Part shown: positions 1 through 8,230 of the stretch, piece after piece
Numbering within the stretch: the stretch's first letter is position 1
Layout of the letters: every line of letters begins with the position of its first letter
NCBI GenBank assembly: GCA_051251725.1
Contig: JBPOFN010000032.1
Span: 1 to 48,544, forward strand
Length of the DNA: 48,544 bases
Direction of reading: 5' to 3'
DNA from: JALZUE01 sp051251725
GTDB taxonomy: Bacteria; Pseudomonadota; Gammaproteobacteria; Enterobacterales; Alteromonadaceae
Made by a program: the position numbers and the translations under genes
The notes under the pieces: generated by a model
What the model was told of the DNA's origin: nothing
Databases searched by the model: none
The model's input: the letters and a program-made list of their open reading frames with translations, nothing else

Positions 1-78
1 AACATCGATTTATGGGCGACAGCAACACAGTTACTTTATAGCTCTGCGGTAGCAGTTGCTGCAATAAACGGTTTGTAA
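1..78 (+). CDS. C-terminal end of an upstream protein (partial)
   Basis: The first reading frame is open from the window edge and ends with TAA at 76-78. It gives 25 residues ending in SAVAVAAINGL. The piece is too short to assign by itself. Its place directly before a Wzz-type chain-length regulator would suit an outer-membrane polysaccharide export protein (Wza/SLBB type) or another capsule protein, but that is inference from position only. Confidence 0.4.
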   Translation, partial: NIDLWATATQLLYSSAVAVAAINGL

Positions 79-148
79 TTTAAATTTTTTGAATTTGTAG
101 TGCTTTATTTAAGTTTTACGAACTTTGAATTAACGATATAATTATTCA

Positions 149-174
149 GAGTAAATATTCTAATATGTTTACTC
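149..174. promoter_or_regulatory. 7-bp inverted repeat upstream of wzz
   Basis: GAGTAAA at 149-155 pairs with TTTACTC at 168-174 across a 12-base AT-rich spacer. It lies in the 122-base gap between the partial upstream gene and the wzz start. It could be an operator or a weak RNA hairpin. There is no T-run after it, so it is not a typical terminator. I saw no JUMPstart/ops element in this gap. Confidence 0.2.
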
Positions 175-200
175 TTAGCAAATAAACTAGGAAGTTATCA

Positions 201-1229
201 GTGAACGATATTAACCAGCCCATTAAGCAACAAAAAGCAGACGAAAATCAGTCGTTAGCTTTTTCTCCTGCTGGTGATTCTATGGTAAATCAACATAATA
301 GTTATAATTCAAATAGCTCTGATGATGAAATTGATCTTTTAGAGCTATGGCGTGCTATTTGGGCCGGTAAATTTATTATTATTCTAATTTCCGCCTTATT
401 TGCCGGTGCTTCAATTTTTTATGCATTAAGCCAACCTAATACTTATAAAGCTTCCGCTTTATTAGCGCCAGCAAGTAGTGAAGGAGGCGCAGGTGGTTTA
501 GCGGGTTTAGCCGGACAGTTTGGTGGTTTAGCAAGCCTTGCCGGTATCAATATAGGTGGTAGTGATAAGACAGCTTTGGCGTTAGAAATTATAAAGTCTC
601 GTTCTTTTTTAGAAAAATTCATTCAAAAGCATGATTTATTGGTGCCATTAATGGCAAGTAAAGGTTGGGATATTAACACTAACCAATTAATACTTGATGA
701 AGAGGTATATAACCCAATAACCAAACAATGGTTAAGAGAAGTTCAATTACCGAAAAAACCAGAGCCATCATGGTGGGAAGCGTACAAAGCATTTTCTAAA
801 TTATTGACAGTGTCGCAAGATAAAACGTCTGGCATGGTTACAATGGAAATAGAATTTTATTCACCAGAATTCGCACAAGCTTGGTTAACGTCACTTATTC
901 AAGACATTAATCGCTTTACTAAAGAACAAGATCAAATAGAGGCACAAAACTCGATTGATTATTTAACACGAAAGTTAGAAGAAATTAATGTATCTAACAT
1001 GGAAACGGTTTTTTATCAGTTAATTGAAGAGCAAAGCAAAAACATGATGCTCACGCAAGTAAAAGCGGAATATGTGTTAAAAACCATTGATCCACCGCAA
1101 GTACCTGAAGAAAAAGCGGGACCTAAACGTGCGTTAATTGTGGTATTAGGGACTATGTTAGGCGGCATATTATCAATATTGATAGTTTTAGTGCGTTATT
1201 TTACTGCACCTAAAGAACAGAAAATATAG
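201..1229 (+). CDS. wzz: Wzz-family chain length determinant protein
   Basis: This is a polysaccharide co-polymerase of the inner membrane that sets the chain length of Wzy-made polymer. The 342-residue protein has the family layout. An acidic cytoplasmic N-terminus (to about residue 57) is followed by a first membrane segment at about 58-76, a large periplasmic part with a helical region around 200-280, a proline-rich stretch (DPPQVPEEKAGPKR) and a second membrane segment at about 311-333. A glycine-rich run at residues 93-118 resembles the base loop of long-chain Wzz proteins. The start is GTG at 201, with AGGAAG at 189-194 as ribosome binding site. It is the first complete gene of the polysaccharide operon and lies 37 bases before wecA. 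The modal chain length cannot be read from sequence. Confidence 0.9.
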   Translation: MNDINQPIKQQKADENQSLAFSPAGDSMVNQHNSYNSNSSDDEIDLLELWRAIWAGKFIIILISALFAGASIFYALSQPNTYKASALLAPASSEGGAGGLAGLAGQFGGLASLAGINIGGSDKTALALEIIKSRSFLEKFIQKHDLLVPLMASKGWDINTNQLILDEEVYNPITKQWLREVQLPKKPEPSWWEAYKAFSKLLTVSQDKTSGMVTMEIEFYSPEFAQAWLTSLIQDINRFTKEQDQIEAQNSIDYLTRKLEEINVSNMETVFYQLIEEQSKNMMLTQVKAEYVLKTIDPPQVPEEKAGPKRALIVVLGTMLGGILSILIVLVRYFTAPKEQKI

Positions 1230-1266
1230 TGGTTTTTATGGATAAAGATCATTCTAGGAGTGTATT

Positions 1267-2301
1267 TTGAATTTTTTAATTTTAGCGGCGACTACTTTTG
1301 TTTTTGCTTTGATTGCTATTAAGTTTTTTAAGCCGGTGGCAGAAGAAGTCGGTTTAGTAGATAAGCCTAACGAGCGTAAAACCCACTCAGGACATATTCC
1401 GCTTATTGGTGGTATCTCAATATTTGTTTCTGTATTAGCGGCAAGCCTTATATGGTTACCTGATACAATTGAATTAAGAATGTTCTTAATTGCTTCCGCT
1501 ATGATGGTCTTCATTGGCGCACTTGATGACAAATACGACATTAGTGTACGAATTCGTATTGTTGGCCAAATAATTATTGCTAGTTTAATGATATACGGTG
1601 TTGGCGGCTATATTGAAAACTTGGGCGATTTGTTTGGTTTAGGTGATATTAACTTAGGTTTTTTCGGCATATTTTTTACTTATTTTGCCATTGTAGTTGC
1701 GATTAATGCGTTTAACATGATTGATGGTATTGATGGTTTAATTGGCTGTTTAAGCCTAAATACCTTTACCTCAATTGCTATTTTATTTTTAATGAGTGGT
1801 AATACTGAATATGTAAGTTATCCACTCATCATTGCCACAGCGATACTCCCGTATTTAATGTATAACCTAGGCATATTTAAAAGTGAAACCAAAAAAATAT
1901 TTATGGGTGACGCGGGCTCAATGTTTATTGGCTTAAGTGTTATTTGGTTATTATGTATGGGGACTCAAGGTGAACAAATTAGCTTTAGGCCTGTTACCGC
2001 ACTTTGGGTATGTGCAATACCATTAATGGATATGTTGGCAATTGTTGTTAGACGTGTTCGTAACGGAAAATCACCTTTTAAGCCTGACAGAGATCATTTG
2101 CATCATATATTACAACGTGTTGGCTTTAATCAAAGACAAGCTTTATTAATAATTACATTTATTTCAGTTGTTTTATCTGCAATCGGGATTATCTCAGAAT
2201 GTTTTTATGTGACCGAACCTATCATGTTAATAGCCTTTATTTTATTATTTTTCTTATATAATCTTGTTATCAGAAAAATAACTTCAATTAGTGCTAACTA
2301 G
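1267..2301 (+). CDS. wecA: Undecaprenyl-phosphate N-acetylhexosamine-1-phosphate transferase (WecA-like)
   Basis: It starts the repeat unit by moving a HexNAc-1-phosphate (GlcNAc in the classical case) from its UDP form to undecaprenyl phosphate in the inner membrane. The 344-residue protein is strongly hydrophobic with about ten to eleven membrane segments. It carries the family motifs: KPNERKTHSGHIPLIGG near residue 33, the metal-binding DD at 87-88 (GALDDKYD), NMIDGIDG at 150-157, GDAGSMFIG, and a late HLHHIL loop. The start is TTG at 1267 with AGGAG six bases upstream, so translation may be modest. It follows wzz closely and precedes rmlB. Whether the substrate is UDP-GlcNAc, UDP-GalNAc or UDP-QuiNAc cannot be decided here. 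Confidence 0.92.
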   Translation: MNFLILAATTFVFALIAIKFFKPVAEEVGLVDKPNERKTHSGHIPLIGGISIFVSVLAASLIWLPDTIELRMFLIASAMMVFIGALDDKYDISVRIRIVGQIIIASLMIYGVGGYIENLGDLFGLGDINLGFFGIFFTYFAIVVAINAFNMIDGIDGLIGCLSLNTFTSIAILFLMSGNTEYVSYPLIIATAILPYLMYNLGIFKSETKKIFMGDAGSMFIGLSVIWLLCMGTQGEQISFRPVTALWVCAIPLMDMLAIVVRRVRNGKSPFKPDRDHLHHILQRVGFNQRQALLIITFISVVLSAIGIISECFYVTEPIMLIAFILLFFLYNLVIRKITSISAN

Positions 2302-2335
2302 CACCTAATCAACCAAATTTATTAGAGTTTTATTC

Positions 2336-3412
2336 GTGAAAATATTAGTTACAGGCGGCGCTGGCTTTATTGGTTCAGCAGTTATCAGGTTTATTATTAA
2401 TAATACAAAGCATAGTGTAGTTAATGTTGATAAATTAACTTATGCGGGTAATTTAGAGTCATTAGTTTCAGTATCAAATAACGAACGTTATGAGTTCGAA
2501 AAAGTAGATGTTTGTAACACCACAGCGCTGTCTAATGTTTTTAATAAACACCAGCCAAATATAGTGATGCATCTAGCGGCGGAAAGCCATGTGGATCGTT
2601 CAATCGATGGCCCTAGTGAATTCATGCAAACTAATATTATAGGTACCTATACCTTGTTAGAGGCTGCTCGAGGCTATTTTAATTCTTTAGATGATGAGGC
2701 TAAGAAAAAATTCAGGTTTCATCATATCTCCACGGATGAGGTTTATGGTGATTTACCACATCCTGATGAGCTTGAAAATAATGCGGATTTACCTTTATTT
2801 ACAGAAAAAACGGCATATGAACCGAGCTCACCTTATTCGGCAAGTAAAGCTAGCTCTGATCATTTAGTGCGATCTTGGTTAAGAACCTATGGTTTACCTA
2901 CAGTTGTTACTAATTGTTCAAATAATTATGGCCCTTATCATTTTCCTGAAAAGTTAATACCGCTTGTGATTTTAAATGCTTTAGCGGGTAAATCTTTGCC
3001 TGTATATGGTAAAGGTAATCAAATTCGTGATTGGCTGTATGTAGAAGATCATGCTGAAGCTCTAGTGCTTGTGGCAACTAAAGGCGAAATTGGTGAAACT
3101 TACAATATTGGCGGCCATAATGAAAAACAAAATATTGAAGTAGTGGAAACCATTTGTAATATTTTAGATGAAATAAAACCGCAACCTACTAAATATAAAG
3201 AACAGATAACATACGTGAGTGATCGCCCAGGACATGATATGCGCTATGCAATTGACGCTAGTAAAATACAAAAAGAGTTAGGCTGGCAGCCAAAAGAAAC
3301 ATTTGAAACGGGCTTGCGTAAAACCGTTCAGTGGTATTTAGAAAACACAACATGGTGGGAAAACGTTCTTTCCGGTGAATACAAAATTCAACGTTTTGGT
3401 CAAATAAACTAA
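2336..3412 (+). CDS. rmlB: dTDP-glucose 4,6-dehydratase
   Basis: It converts dTDP-D-glucose to dTDP-4-keto-6-deoxy-D-glucose, the branch point to dTDP-rhamnose and to dTDP-amino sugars. It is an extended short-chain dehydrogenase of 358 residues. Visible features are the N-terminal NAD site GGAGFIG, the TDE triad (residues 133-135), and the YSASK catalytic tyrosine and lysine at 167 and 171. The RDWLYVEDH motif typical of RmlB is also present. The start is GTG at 2336. rmlC and rmlD do not follow in this window. Together with the downstream isomerase and aminotransferase this points to an amino-deoxy sugar rather than rhamnose. Also called rfbB. Confidence 0.95.
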   Translation: MKILVTGGAGFIGSAVIRFIINNTKHSVVNVDKLTYAGNLESLVSVSNNERYEFEKVDVCNTTALSNVFNKHQPNIVMHLAAESHVDRSIDGPSEFMQTNIIGTYTLLEAARGYFNSLDDEAKKKFRFHHISTDEVYGDLPHPDELENNADLPLFTEKTAYEPSSPYSASKASSDHLVRSWLRTYGLPTVVTNCSNNYGPYHFPEKLIPLVILNALAGKSLPVYGKGNQIRDWLYVEDHAEALVLVATKGEIGETYNIGGHNEKQNIEVVETICNILDEIKPQPTKYKEQITYVSDRPGHDMRYAIDASKIQKELGWQPKETFETGLRKTVQWYLENTTWWENVLSGEYKIQRFGQIN

Positions 3413-3451
3413 TTTAAAATTAAGTACTAAATTAAAGGATATTAAATCGCT

Positions 3452-4324
3452 ATGAAAGGCATTATATTAGCTGGAGGTTCAGGTACCAGATTATACCCAA
3501 TAACAAAAGGAATATCGAAGCAGTTATTACCTGTGTATGATAAACCGATGATATATTATCCAATTTCAGTACTTATGTTAGCTGGAATTAGGGATATCTT
3601 AATAATAACAACTCTAGAAGATGAAAGCTCTTTTCATCGGTTATTAGGTGACGGTAGTGACTTTGGTATTAACCTCGAATATGCGGTTCAAGAAAAACCT
3701 GATGGTTTAGCGCAAGCTTTTATTATAGGTGAAGAGTTTATTGCTGACGATTCAGTCTGTTTAGCACTTGGTGATAATATTTTTTGGGGGCAGGGTTTTT
3801 CACCCATCCTTAAAAAAGCAGCAGAAAGAAAATCTGGCGCCACAGTATTTGGTTATCAAGTAAAAGATCCGGAGCGTTTTGGTGTGGTTGAGTTTGATCA
3901 TAATCAAAAAGCAATTTCTATAGAAGAAAAACCTGCCCAACCGAAATCACATTATGCAGTTACGGGCTTGTACTTTTATGATAATGAAGTGGTAAAAATA
4001 GCCAAAAATGTTAAACCATCAGAGCGTGGTGAATTAGAAATAACATCGATTAATCAAGCTTATTTAGAGCAAGAAAATTTGAATGTTGAGTTGTTAGGTC
4101 GTGGTTTTGCATGGTTGGATACTGGTACTCACGATAGTTTGCTTGAAGCTGCGACTTTTGTTGAAACTATCGAAAAACGGCAAGGTTATAAAATAGCCTG
4201 TTTAGAAGAAATTGCATTTAATCAGGGGTGGTTGACTAAAATGGATATTGAAAGCTTAGCTTTAGCTTTACGTAAAAATAACTACGGCCAATATTTATAT
4301 GATTTGGTAAATGGAGTCACTTAA
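3452..4324 (+). CDS. rmlA: Glucose-1-phosphate thymidylyltransferase
   Basis: It makes dTDP-glucose from glucose-1-phosphate and dTTP, the first step of the dTDP-sugar branch. The 290-residue length is usual for RmlA. The nucleotidyltransferase signature GGSGTRLYPIT is at residues 8-18, followed by SKQLLPVYDKPMIYYP. Further conserved blocks are LALGDNIFWGQG, EEKPAQPKSHYAVTGLYFYD and GRGFAWLDTGTHDSL. It starts with ATG 39 bases after rmlB and ends two bases before the ketoisomerase gene, so the three genes are clearly one operon. Also called rfbA. Confidence 0.95.
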   Translation: MKGIILAGGSGTRLYPITKGISKQLLPVYDKPMIYYPISVLMLAGIRDILIITTLEDESSFHRLLGDGSDFGINLEYAVQEKPDGLAQAFIIGEEFIADDSVCLALGDNIFWGQGFSPILKKAAERKSGATVFGYQVKDPERFGVVEFDHNQKAISIEEKPAQPKSHYAVTGLYFYDNEVVKIAKNVKPSERGELEITSINQAYLEQENLNVELLGRGFAWLDTGTHDSLLEAATFVETIEKRQGYKIACLEEIAFNQGWLTKMDIESLALALRKNNYGQYLYDLVNGVT

Positions 4325-4326
4325 TA

Positions 4327-4734
4327 ATGAGCATATTTGAATTAACATCACTAAAGTCTATAGGTGATACTAGAGGGACGTTAACGGTTATTGAAGGAAT
4401 AAAAGATATATCATTTGAAATTAAAAGGCTTTATTACTTAACAAATTTAGATGCCAATACCCCTAGAGGTTTTCATGCTCATTTTGAATTAATACAATTT
4501 GCAATATGCCTGTCGGGCTCATTCGATATGTTGTTTGATGATGGTTATAACAAAGAAACTTATAGAGTCGATAATAACAGTGAGGGAGTGTTAATTCCTC
4601 CCATGATTTGGCATGAAATGCATAATTTTAGTAATGATTGTATTTTATTAGTGTTAGCTTCGGCTCCTTATGATGAAGATGATTATATACGTGAATATAA
4701 ACAGTTCTGTAAACATGTAAAAGAAAATAAATAG
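4327..4734 (+). CDS. dTDP-4-keto-6-deoxyglucose 3,4-ketoisomerase (FdtA/QdtA type)
   Basis: It is a small cupin enzyme that shifts the keto group of dTDP-4-keto-6-deoxyglucose from C4 to C3, ready for amination. The 135-residue protein has the family motif RGFHAHFELIQF, with the likely catalytic histidines at 50 and 52, and an early GDTRGTLTVIEG segment. FdtA gives the galacto product leading to Fuc3N, while QdtA gives the gluco product leading to Qui3N. I cannot separate the two from this sequence alone. The gene follows rmlA by two bases, and a DegT-family aminotransferase lies two genes further on, which completes the 3-amino-3,6-dideoxyhexose route. Confidence 0.85.
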   Translation: MSIFELTSLKSIGDTRGTLTVIEGIKDISFEIKRLYYLTNLDANTPRGFHAHFELIQFAICLSGSFDMLFDDGYNKETYRVDNNSEGVLIPPMIWHEMHNFSNDCILLVLASAPYDEDDYIREYKQFCKHVKENK

Positions 4735-4774
4735 TATTAATTTAAAGTGATTTAATTCACAGGAATAATAATCG

Positions 4775-5617
4775 ATGTTAAGTATAGGTTTTGCTGGAAA
4801 TGGGTGGGGAGCATCAGCGGCAGTTCGCTCACTCCAAAAAACATTCGGTCATGTAAATATTTTTTCTGAAGACAAGGATGTATTAAAGTTAGCTAGAAAA
4901 ACAGATGTTATTGTTGAAAGCTTAACTTTGATCACTGACAAATATATTGTTTGTGCTGGTTATCAAGACTTAATATCTTCACAGTTACTTTCTAAACATG
5001 TATTTATAAATGTTCATTATTCATTATTACCGCAATATCGCGGAATGCATTCTGTAGTCTGGGGGGTGTTAAATGGTGATAAAACTTTCGGTTATTCAGT
5101 GCATATAATGGATGAATTTATCGATAATGGTCCGATTATATACCAGCATGAATTTGACGTTGAAGAACAAACATCTACAGAAATTATGACTCTTTTGAAT
5201 ATGTCTGTTGAAAAAAAATTAGGGCATGTAGTTCGTGATTTTTTAAATGGGGAAATAAAGGTTGTAGAGCAAAAAAAATCGAAGGCAACTTGGGTGCCGA
5301 AACGTAACCTAGATGATTGCTTTATAAATTTTGAACAGATGGATTTGCATTTCTTAAACTGCATGTTTCGTGCATTGGTAAAGCCATATCCAACCCCCAG
5401 AATAAAAATGAAAGATGGCATAGTTGAATTAATAGAAGTGCTTTTAATTGAAAGGGATTATTTTTGTACTGAGGGAAGAGTAGTTAATATCGATGATGAG
5501 GGTGTTTGGGTAAAGATAAAAGGTGGCTTAATGCTTGTTAAGTCATGTAATTTTAATGAAAAGCAAGCTCAGTTAAATACAATATTTAAATTAGGGCAAA
5601 GGTTACAATATGTTTGA
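4775..5617 (+). CDS. Formyltransferase-fold enzyme, probable sugar N-formyltransferase
   Basis: The protein belongs to the methionyl-tRNA formyltransferase fold, which uses N10-formyltetrahydrofolate. The catalytic triad is visible as Asn79 and His81 in INVHYSLLPQYRG and Asp117 in FIDNGPIIYQ. The 280-residue length matches sugar formyltransferases such as QdtF, VioF or WlaRD better than tRNA formyltransferase, and the gene sits between the ketoisomerase and the aminotransferase of an amino-sugar pathway. The likely substrate is therefore the dTDP-3-amino-3,6-dideoxyhexose, giving an N-formyl sugar. It overlaps the next gene by eight bases, suggesting coupled translation. The fold and triad are seen directly; the substrate is inferred. 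Confidence 0.8.
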   Translation: MLSIGFAGNGWGASAAVRSLQKTFGHVNIFSEDKDVLKLARKTDVIVESLTLITDKYIVCAGYQDLISSQLLSKHVFINVHYSLLPQYRGMHSVVWGVLNGDKTFGYSVHIMDEFIDNGPIIYQHEFDVEEQTSTEIMTLLNMSVEKKLGHVVRDFLNGEIKVVEQKKSKATWVPKRNLDDCFINFEQMDLHFLNCMFRALVKPYPTPRIKMKDGIVELIEVLLIERDYFCTEGRVVNIDDEGVWVKIKGGLMLVKSCNFNEKQAQLNTIFKLGQRLQYV

Positions 5618-6548
5618 GATACGTAGGTTTGATGTTCAATGCGATCGAGATTTATGGGATAGCGGGATAAAAAAATGTAAAAATGCAAATTTTTTACATT
5701 ATTATGATTATTTTACATACCATATTGGCAGATTCGATGACCATTCTCTTTTGATTTTTAAAAAAAATAAGCTAGTAGCCTTATTACCTGCAAACGTTGA
5801 TGGTGAGGTTGTTATATCTCACTCTGGCCTTACATATGCTGGCTTATTAAGAGTTGCTGAATTGAGTTCCTTAGATGTTGGAGTGATATTTGATAACATT
5901 GCTACTTACTATTCAGGATTAGGTTTTAAATCATTGCTTTATAAAGCAGTTCCATATGTTTTTTCAACTTATCCAGCTCAAGAAGATTTGTATTTTTTAT
6001 TTAAGAATAAGGCTACTTTAGTTAGGCGTGATATAGCAAGCGTTATTAAATTTGTGGGGGAAAAGCCTAAAAATAGTAAACTGCGAGATCGAATGGTTAA
6101 GAAAGCCAAAAAATGTGAATTAAAGGTTTCAGAATCGAATGATTTTAACTCTTTTCATAATCTATTGTCAGATGTTTTAAAAAAATTCGATACTAAACCA
6201 GTTCACTCTGTTGATGAGTTGAATTTACTCAAAACAAATTTCCAAGATGAAATTAAGCTTTACATAGCATGTAACGGCACAGAAGTATTAGCAGCAACCT
6301 TATTATACGATTTTGGTCATATTGTACATACACAGTACCTTGCATGTAGTGATCATGGGCGAAGTGTAGGCGCACTTGATTTTTTACTGGATTCATTAAT
6401 TAGTAAATATTCGGAAACAAAGGACTATTTTAGTTTTGGTATCTGTACCGAAAACGATGGTTATTACCTTAACGAAGGTTTAATTACACAAAAAGATGGT
6501 TTTGGTGGCAGAGGGATAACTCACGATTTTTATAGGTTAGATTTTTAA
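5610..6548 (+). CDS. GNAT/FemAB-like acyltransferase
   Basis: This 312-residue protein resembles the GNAT-type acyltransferases (Acetyltransf_6, FemAB-like) found in polysaccharide clusters. The C-terminal part has the recurring pattern FGICTENDGYYLNEGL followed by GFGGRG and a short aromatic end. A basic segment lies near residues 145-160. No signal peptide or membrane segment is seen. It lies between the formyltransferase and the aminotransferase, overlapping the former by eight bases. It probably transfers an acyl or aminoacyl group to a sugar amine, or to the lipid-linked unit, but the donor and acceptor cannot be read from the sequence. The family call is moderate. Confidence 0.6.
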   Translation: MFEIRRFDVQCDRDLWDSGIKKCKNANFLHYYDYFTYHIGRFDDHSLLIFKKNKLVALLPANVDGEVVISHSGLTYAGLLRVAELSSLDVGVIFDNIATYYSGLGFKSLLYKAVPYVFSTYPAQEDLYFLFKNKATLVRRDIASVIKFVGEKPKNSKLRDRMVKKAKKCELKVSESNDFNSFHNLLSDVLKKFDTKPVHSVDELNLLKTNFQDEIKLYIACNGTEVLAATLLYDFGHIVHTQYLACSDHGRSVGALDFLLDSLISKYSETKDYFSFGICTENDGYYLNEGLITQKDGFGGRGITHDFYRLDF

Positions 6549-6549
6549 T

Positions 6550-7653
6550 ATGATAAAGTTTTTAGATTTAAAAAAAATCAATGAAAGATATACAAATGAA
6601 TTAAAAGCAGCTTGTGAACGAGTTATTAATTCTGGTTGGTATATATTAGGACAAGAAGTTACAGAATTTGAACGAAAATTTGCGGAATATTGCGGTGCTA
6701 AACATGCTATAGGTGTAGGTAATGGATTAGATGCATTAAGTTTAACTTTACGTGGGTGGAAAGAGCTTGGGAAATTAAAGGATGGAGATGAAGTTATTGT
6801 TCAAGCAAACACTTATATTGCTACAATTCTTGCCATTACAGAAAATAATTTAGTGCCTGTTTTAGTTGACCCCGACCCAGAAACTTATAATTTAAATTCT
6901 AGGGTGATAAATGATGCTTTAACAGAGAAAACTAAAGTGATTTTACCTGTTCATTTGTACGGCCAAATTTCACCTATGAATGATATTATGTCTATTGCTA
7001 AACAGTATGGGCTATTAGTGTTAGAAGATTGTGCTCAATCACATGGCGCAACATTACAAGGACGTAAATGTGGCTCTTGGGGGCACGCTGCTGCATTTAG
7101 TTTTTATCCGGGCAAAAATTTAGGTGCATTAGGTGATGCAGGGGCTATAACGACCAGTGATAATGAACTTGCAGCCATTGTAAAAGCGCTAGGGAATTAC
7201 GGTTCTGTCGTAAAGTATAAAAACGACTATTTAGGTGTTAATAGCCGCTTAGATGAAATTCAAGCAGCTATGCTGTTAGTTAAATTAAATCATTTAGATA
7301 CTGAAACAGCAATACGGCAACAAGTAGCTAAAAAATTATTAAAAGGTATTAACAATTCTTGTTTAAAGTTACCCTATGTAAACCAACCTGAAGGTCATGT
7401 CTGGCATTTATTTGTTGTACAATGTGAACACCGTGAAAAATTTCAAAAATATTTAGCTGATAATGAGATTCAAACGTTAATCCATTACCCAATAGCACCT
7501 CATAAACAAGTAGCTTATTCAGAATATAGTGAATTACGGCTACCTATTACAGAAAAGCTTCATAATGAAGTATTATCTCTTCCTATACACCCTTGTATGA
7601 TGGATAGTGAAATTGAATATGTCGTTGAGAAAATAAATGCTTATCATCCGTAA
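6550..7653 (+). CDS. DegT/DnrJ/EryC1/StrS sugar aminotransferase (FdtB/QdtB type)
   Basis: This is a PLP-dependent aminotransferase that should aminate C3 of the dTDP-3-keto-6-deoxyhexose made by the upstream ketoisomerase. The 367-residue length is typical. The PLP lysine is Lys189 in FSFYPGKNLGALGDAGA, and the cofactor-contact block LEDCAQSHGA lies at about 158-167. An N-terminal block (INSGWYILGQEVTEFE) and GVGNGLDALSL are also characteristic of the 3-aminotransferase subgroup. The gene starts one base after the GNAT gene and its end overlaps the annotated start of the hexapeptide acyltransferase gene. Confidence 0.88.
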   Translation: MIKFLDLKKINERYTNELKAACERVINSGWYILGQEVTEFERKFAEYCGAKHAIGVGNGLDALSLTLRGWKELGKLKDGDEVIVQANTYIATILAITENNLVPVLVDPDPETYNLNSRVINDALTEKTKVILPVHLYGQISPMNDIMSIAKQYGLLVLEDCAQSHGATLQGRKCGSWGHAAAFSFYPGKNLGALGDAGAITTSDNELAAIVKALGNYGSVVKYKNDYLGVNSRLDEIQAAMLLVKLNHLDTETAIRQQVAKKLLKGINNSCLKLPYVNQPEGHVWHLFVVQCEHREKFQKYLADNEIQTLIHYPIAPHKQVAYSEYSELRLPITEKLHNEVLSLPIHPCMMDSEIEYVVEKINAYHP

Positions 7654-8230
7654 ATTCTTTCGCTATAGCGGAATGATTTTAATAGAAAGCACACAAACAT
7701 TACGTCGATTTTACTTTCTTATGTGTAGTTTAGGGCAATGCCGTAGTATAAAAAAACAGCCCATATTAGCATACGGCCGTGGAAAAATAAAAGTAGGGAA
7801 GAATGTTGACATAGGTTTATCTGCATCTCCTGGTTATTTGAGTACGTATTGTTATCTCGAAGCTAGACAACAAGAAGCATCCATCGTTATTTGCGATAAT
7901 GTCAAAATAAATAATGGTTTTTCAGCTATTTCTAATACAGCTTCAATTTTTATCGGTGAAAATACATTGATCGGATTAAATGTTCAGATTGTAGATTCTG
8001 ATTTTCATCGCGTATCACATTTCAAACGTGGTAATAACGATGCGTTAAGTGAGTCTGTGAATATAGGGAAAAATGTGTTTATCGCTAATGATGTGAAAAT
8101 TTATAAAGGTGTTAAAATTGGAAATGGTGCCGTTGTTGGGGCAGGCTCTGTTGTTCTGAGTGATGTTTGCGAACATTCAATTGTACATGGGAATCCGGCT
8201 AAATTTATTAAAATGATAAGCTATGTATAA
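7637..8230 (+). CDS. Left-handed beta-helix (hexapeptide repeat) acyltransferase
   Basis: The 197-residue protein has the imperfect hexapeptide pattern of LbH acyltransferases. Runs such as INNGFS, ISNTASIFIGENTLIG and VFIANDVKIYKGVKIGNGAVVGAGSVV are followed by the usual closing HGNPAKFI. Its size suits a serine acetyltransferase or sugar O- or N-acetyltransferase. In this context it may be the N-acetyltransferase of the 3-amino sugar (FdtC/QdtC role) or an O-acetyltransferase. The given ATG lies 17 bases inside the preceding gene. An alternative ATG at 7673 would remove the overlap but has only a poorly spaced AGCGGA before it. The end overlaps wzx by eight bases. Confidence 0.78.
   Translation: MLIIRKFFRYSGMILIESTQTLRRFYFLMCSLGQCRSIKKQPILAYGRGKIKVGKNVDIGLSASPGYLSTYCYLEARQQEASIVICDNVKINNGFSAISNTASIFIGENTLIGLNVQIVDSDFHRVSHFKRGNNDALSESVNIGKNVFIANDVKIYKGVKIGNGAVVGAGSVVLSDVCEHSIVHGNPAKFIKMISYV

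Noticed and set aside
5092..5421. Antisense ORF of 109 codons opposite the formyltransferase gene, and similar antisense ORFs elsewhere
   Set aside because: They lie opposite clear protein families, have no ribosome binding sites and show no recognisable motifs.
4775..5617. Methionyl-tRNA formyltransferase (fmt)
   Set aside because: The gene lies inside the amino-sugar operon away from def, and its length (280 residues) and its context fit sugar formyltransferases better.
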